Shown piece by piece: positions 6,185 to 7,099 of a stretch of DNA of 7,099 nt. Positions within the stretch are counted from its first letter, which is position 1; each line of letters starts with the position of its first letter. The notes below the pieces were generated by a model. That model searched no databases. It saw only the letters and a program-made list of their open reading frames with translations, and was not told the origin of the DNA. A program made the translations under genes and the position numbers. This stretch comes from CAIRDP01 sp037138335. GTDB lineage: Bacteria > Bacteroidota > Bacteroidia > Bacteroidales > FEN-979. The stretch lies in assembly GCA_037138335.1 (NCBI GenBank), contig JBAXIO010000035.1:1-7099 (forward strand), read 5' to 3'.

Positions 6185-6255
6185 CGGATCATGCTGGACC
6201 ATGATTCCGGGCCATGGTGGGCCAATTATTTCGGTTCATGTTGGGCCACGAATTT
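6185..6255 (+). mobile_element. Triple 23-24 bp repeat resembling an IS21-family end (remnant)
   Basis: Three imperfect direct repeats lie end to end: 6185-6207, 6208-6231 and 6232-6255. They share CGG, CATG, TGG(G/A)CCA and a closing TT. IS21-family elements carry such multiple terminal repeats at their ends, beginning with TG; here TGTTTCGG starts at 6180. If so, the element body should extend rightward, but no istA or istB frame follows and the next gene begins immediately. It is therefore a remnant, a solo end, or an unrelated repeat. The identification is by resemblance only. Confidence 0.45.
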
Positions 6256-6983
6256 TACCTATGAGAAACTTTATTTAGCACAGGTAAAGAATATCCTATC
6301 GTAAAACCAATTATATCATAAAATGCTTTTACGGAATTGTATGAAGCCCAGGGTTGGATCATTCGTTCGTATTTAAAATTAGCATCAAATTGACCTTTCC
6401 AGACTGAAAAACGACAACCTATACCTCCTGTGACACCCCAATCAAATTTATGAAATGTTATAACTTGCTCCGAAGTTTCATCATAATAGAAATTTTTCGT
6501 AAATCTTTCCAATTCTTTACCATTGTATGCTTTATAAAAAAATCTCCTTGAACCTAAGTAATAGCCAAAATAGCCACCTGCTTCAACATACAGAAAGACT
6601 TTGTTTTTTTTTGAAACTGGAATTAAATACCTGATTGTTTGCGGAAAATCGATATAGTAATTATGTATTCTTTGTCTAGTGGTCACATTGTAGATATGTT
6701 GTGCTGGAATACTATCATTATAATCGATGTATCTGGCTCCTTTGTCTTCAAAGAGTATTTCAGAATGAAAATACCATCTTTCCGAGATTTTTAGATCAAG
6801 CATAATGCCACCGTTGAAATTTGCCAATCTCTTTTTAGTCTCAACATTTCTAAGCTCACCATCATCGTATGTGTGGAGTGTTGAAAACCCTATTCCTCCT
6901 TTTATTCCTAAAGAAAGAAATTGTGAATAACCCCCAGTCGTCATGACAGATATTAGAAAAGTCAAAAAGAATATTCTTTTCAT
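6255..6983 (-). CDS. Outer-membrane beta-barrel protein (PorT-like), C-terminus possibly altered
   Basis: A 242-residue protein with an N-terminal signal peptide (MKRIFFLTFLISVMTTGGYSQ), then alternating beta-strand segments such as LSLGIKGGIGFSTL, GGIMLDLKISERWYFHSEI, FLYVEAGGYFGYYLG and FDWGVTGGIGCRFSV. This matches the small beta-barrel proteins (PorT/OMP_b-brl type) widespread in Bacteroidota, which sit in the outer membrane; substrate or partner is unknown. The ATG at 6983 is chosen because the signal peptide starts there; an in-frame extension to 7019 adds 12 residues unsuited to a signal sequence. The last strand, IIGFTIGYSL, would normally end near an aromatic residue, but here the frame continues PVLNKVSHR and stops inside the IS21-like repeat block, so the natural tail may have been replaced. 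The gene is clearly more AT-rich than everything to its left. Confidence 0.75.
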   Translation of the reverse strand: MKRIFFLTFLISVMTTGGYSQFLSLGIKGGIGFSTLHTYDDGELRNVETKKRLANFNGGIMLDLKISERWYFHSEILFEDKGARYIDYNDSIPAQHIYNVTTRQRIHNYYIDFPQTIRYLIPVSKKNKVFLYVEAGGYFGYYLGSRRFFYKAYNGKELERFTKNFYYDETSEQVITFHKFDWGVTGGIGCRFSVWKGQFDANFKYERMIQPWASYNSVKAFYDIIGFTIGYSLPVLNKVSHR

Positions 6984-7016
6984 AAAAGATAATTTCTTGA
7001 TATACCCATAGGAAAA

Positions 7017-7024
7017 CAAAAATA
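7017..7024 (-). promoter_or_regulatory. Candidate -7 promoter box of the beta-barrel gene
   Basis: The minus strand reads TATTTTTG, a full TAnnTTTG match and the same octamer as the packaging-operon promoter. A start near 7010 gives a leader of about 27 bases to the ATG at 6983. No clear -33 element is visible, and the box is close to the T-tract of the upstream terminator, where T-rich matches arise easily. Confidence 0.35.
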
Positions 7025-7026
7025 AT

Positions 7027-7059
7027 AAAAAAAGGATGTCCCGAACTTTTAAGACAGCC
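7027..7059 (-). terminator. Rho-independent terminator for leftward transcription entering from the right
   Basis: On the minus strand GGCTGTCTT (7059-7051) pairs imperfectly with GGGACATCC (7042-7034) around an 8-base loop, followed by a run of seven T (7033-7027). The stem has one mismatch and G-T pairs. It would end transcription of a leftward gene beyond the window and insulate the beta-barrel gene. Confidence 0.5.
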
Positions 7060-7099
7060 TCGGGAATTGGCCGGGGGATACGCCGGAATTACAGAGGAT
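7060..7099. other. Unassigned right edge
   Basis: These 40 bases are GC-richer than the neighbouring gene and contain interrupted complementary arms (GGCCGG near 7069 and CCGGAATT near 7083). No gene can be assigned from so short a piece; it could be the end of a leftward gene or a mobile element lying outside. Confidence 0.3.

Noticed and set aside
5821..6278. Short open frames on both strands in the noncoding block
   Set aside because: All are short, overlap each other and the hairpins, and show no domain-like or signal-peptide features.

Overview
The window looks like part of a tailed-phage (Caudoviricetes) genome or prophage in a Bacteroidota host, joined on its right side to mobile-element debris and host-like DNA. 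Three things point to Bacteroidota. The genes lack Shine-Dalgarno sequences. The AT-rich gaps carry TAnnTTTG octamers, the -7 promoter element of this phylum. The rightmost gene encodes a small outer-membrane beta-barrel protein of a type common there. No integrase, attachment site or tail gene is in view, so prophage versus free phage cannot be decided from this window.

Layout. Bases 1-3678 hold a leftward capsid module, in transcription order: protease/scaffold protein (3678-2722), major capsid protein (2623-1271) and portal (1162 to beyond base 1). Bases 3679-3809 are a divergent promoter region. Bases 3810-5631 hold a rightward packaging module: small helix-turn-helix protein, probable small terminase, large terminase. 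Bases 5632-6180 have no convincing gene but are rich in hairpins and may be a decayed group II intron. Bases 6185-6255 are three tandem 23-24 bp repeats resembling an IS21-family end. Beyond that the DNA becomes AT-rich and carries a leftward beta-barrel gene (6983-6255), with a terminator and promoter just upstream of it.

How the genes work together. The capsid protein and protease/scaffold build the procapsid around the portal vertex. The terminase pair recognises, cuts and pumps DNA through that portal. Unusually, the packaging genes are transcribed away from the capsid genes rather than leading them. Both gaps between the leftward genes are filled by degenerate 7-bp tandem repeats of two different families.

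The most unusual items are the heptamer arrays between the capsid genes, the extra domain of about 100 residues inside the capsid protein, the structured noncoding stretch after the terminase, and the IS21-like repeat block at the composition break. All functional calls come from reading the sequence; no database search was possible.
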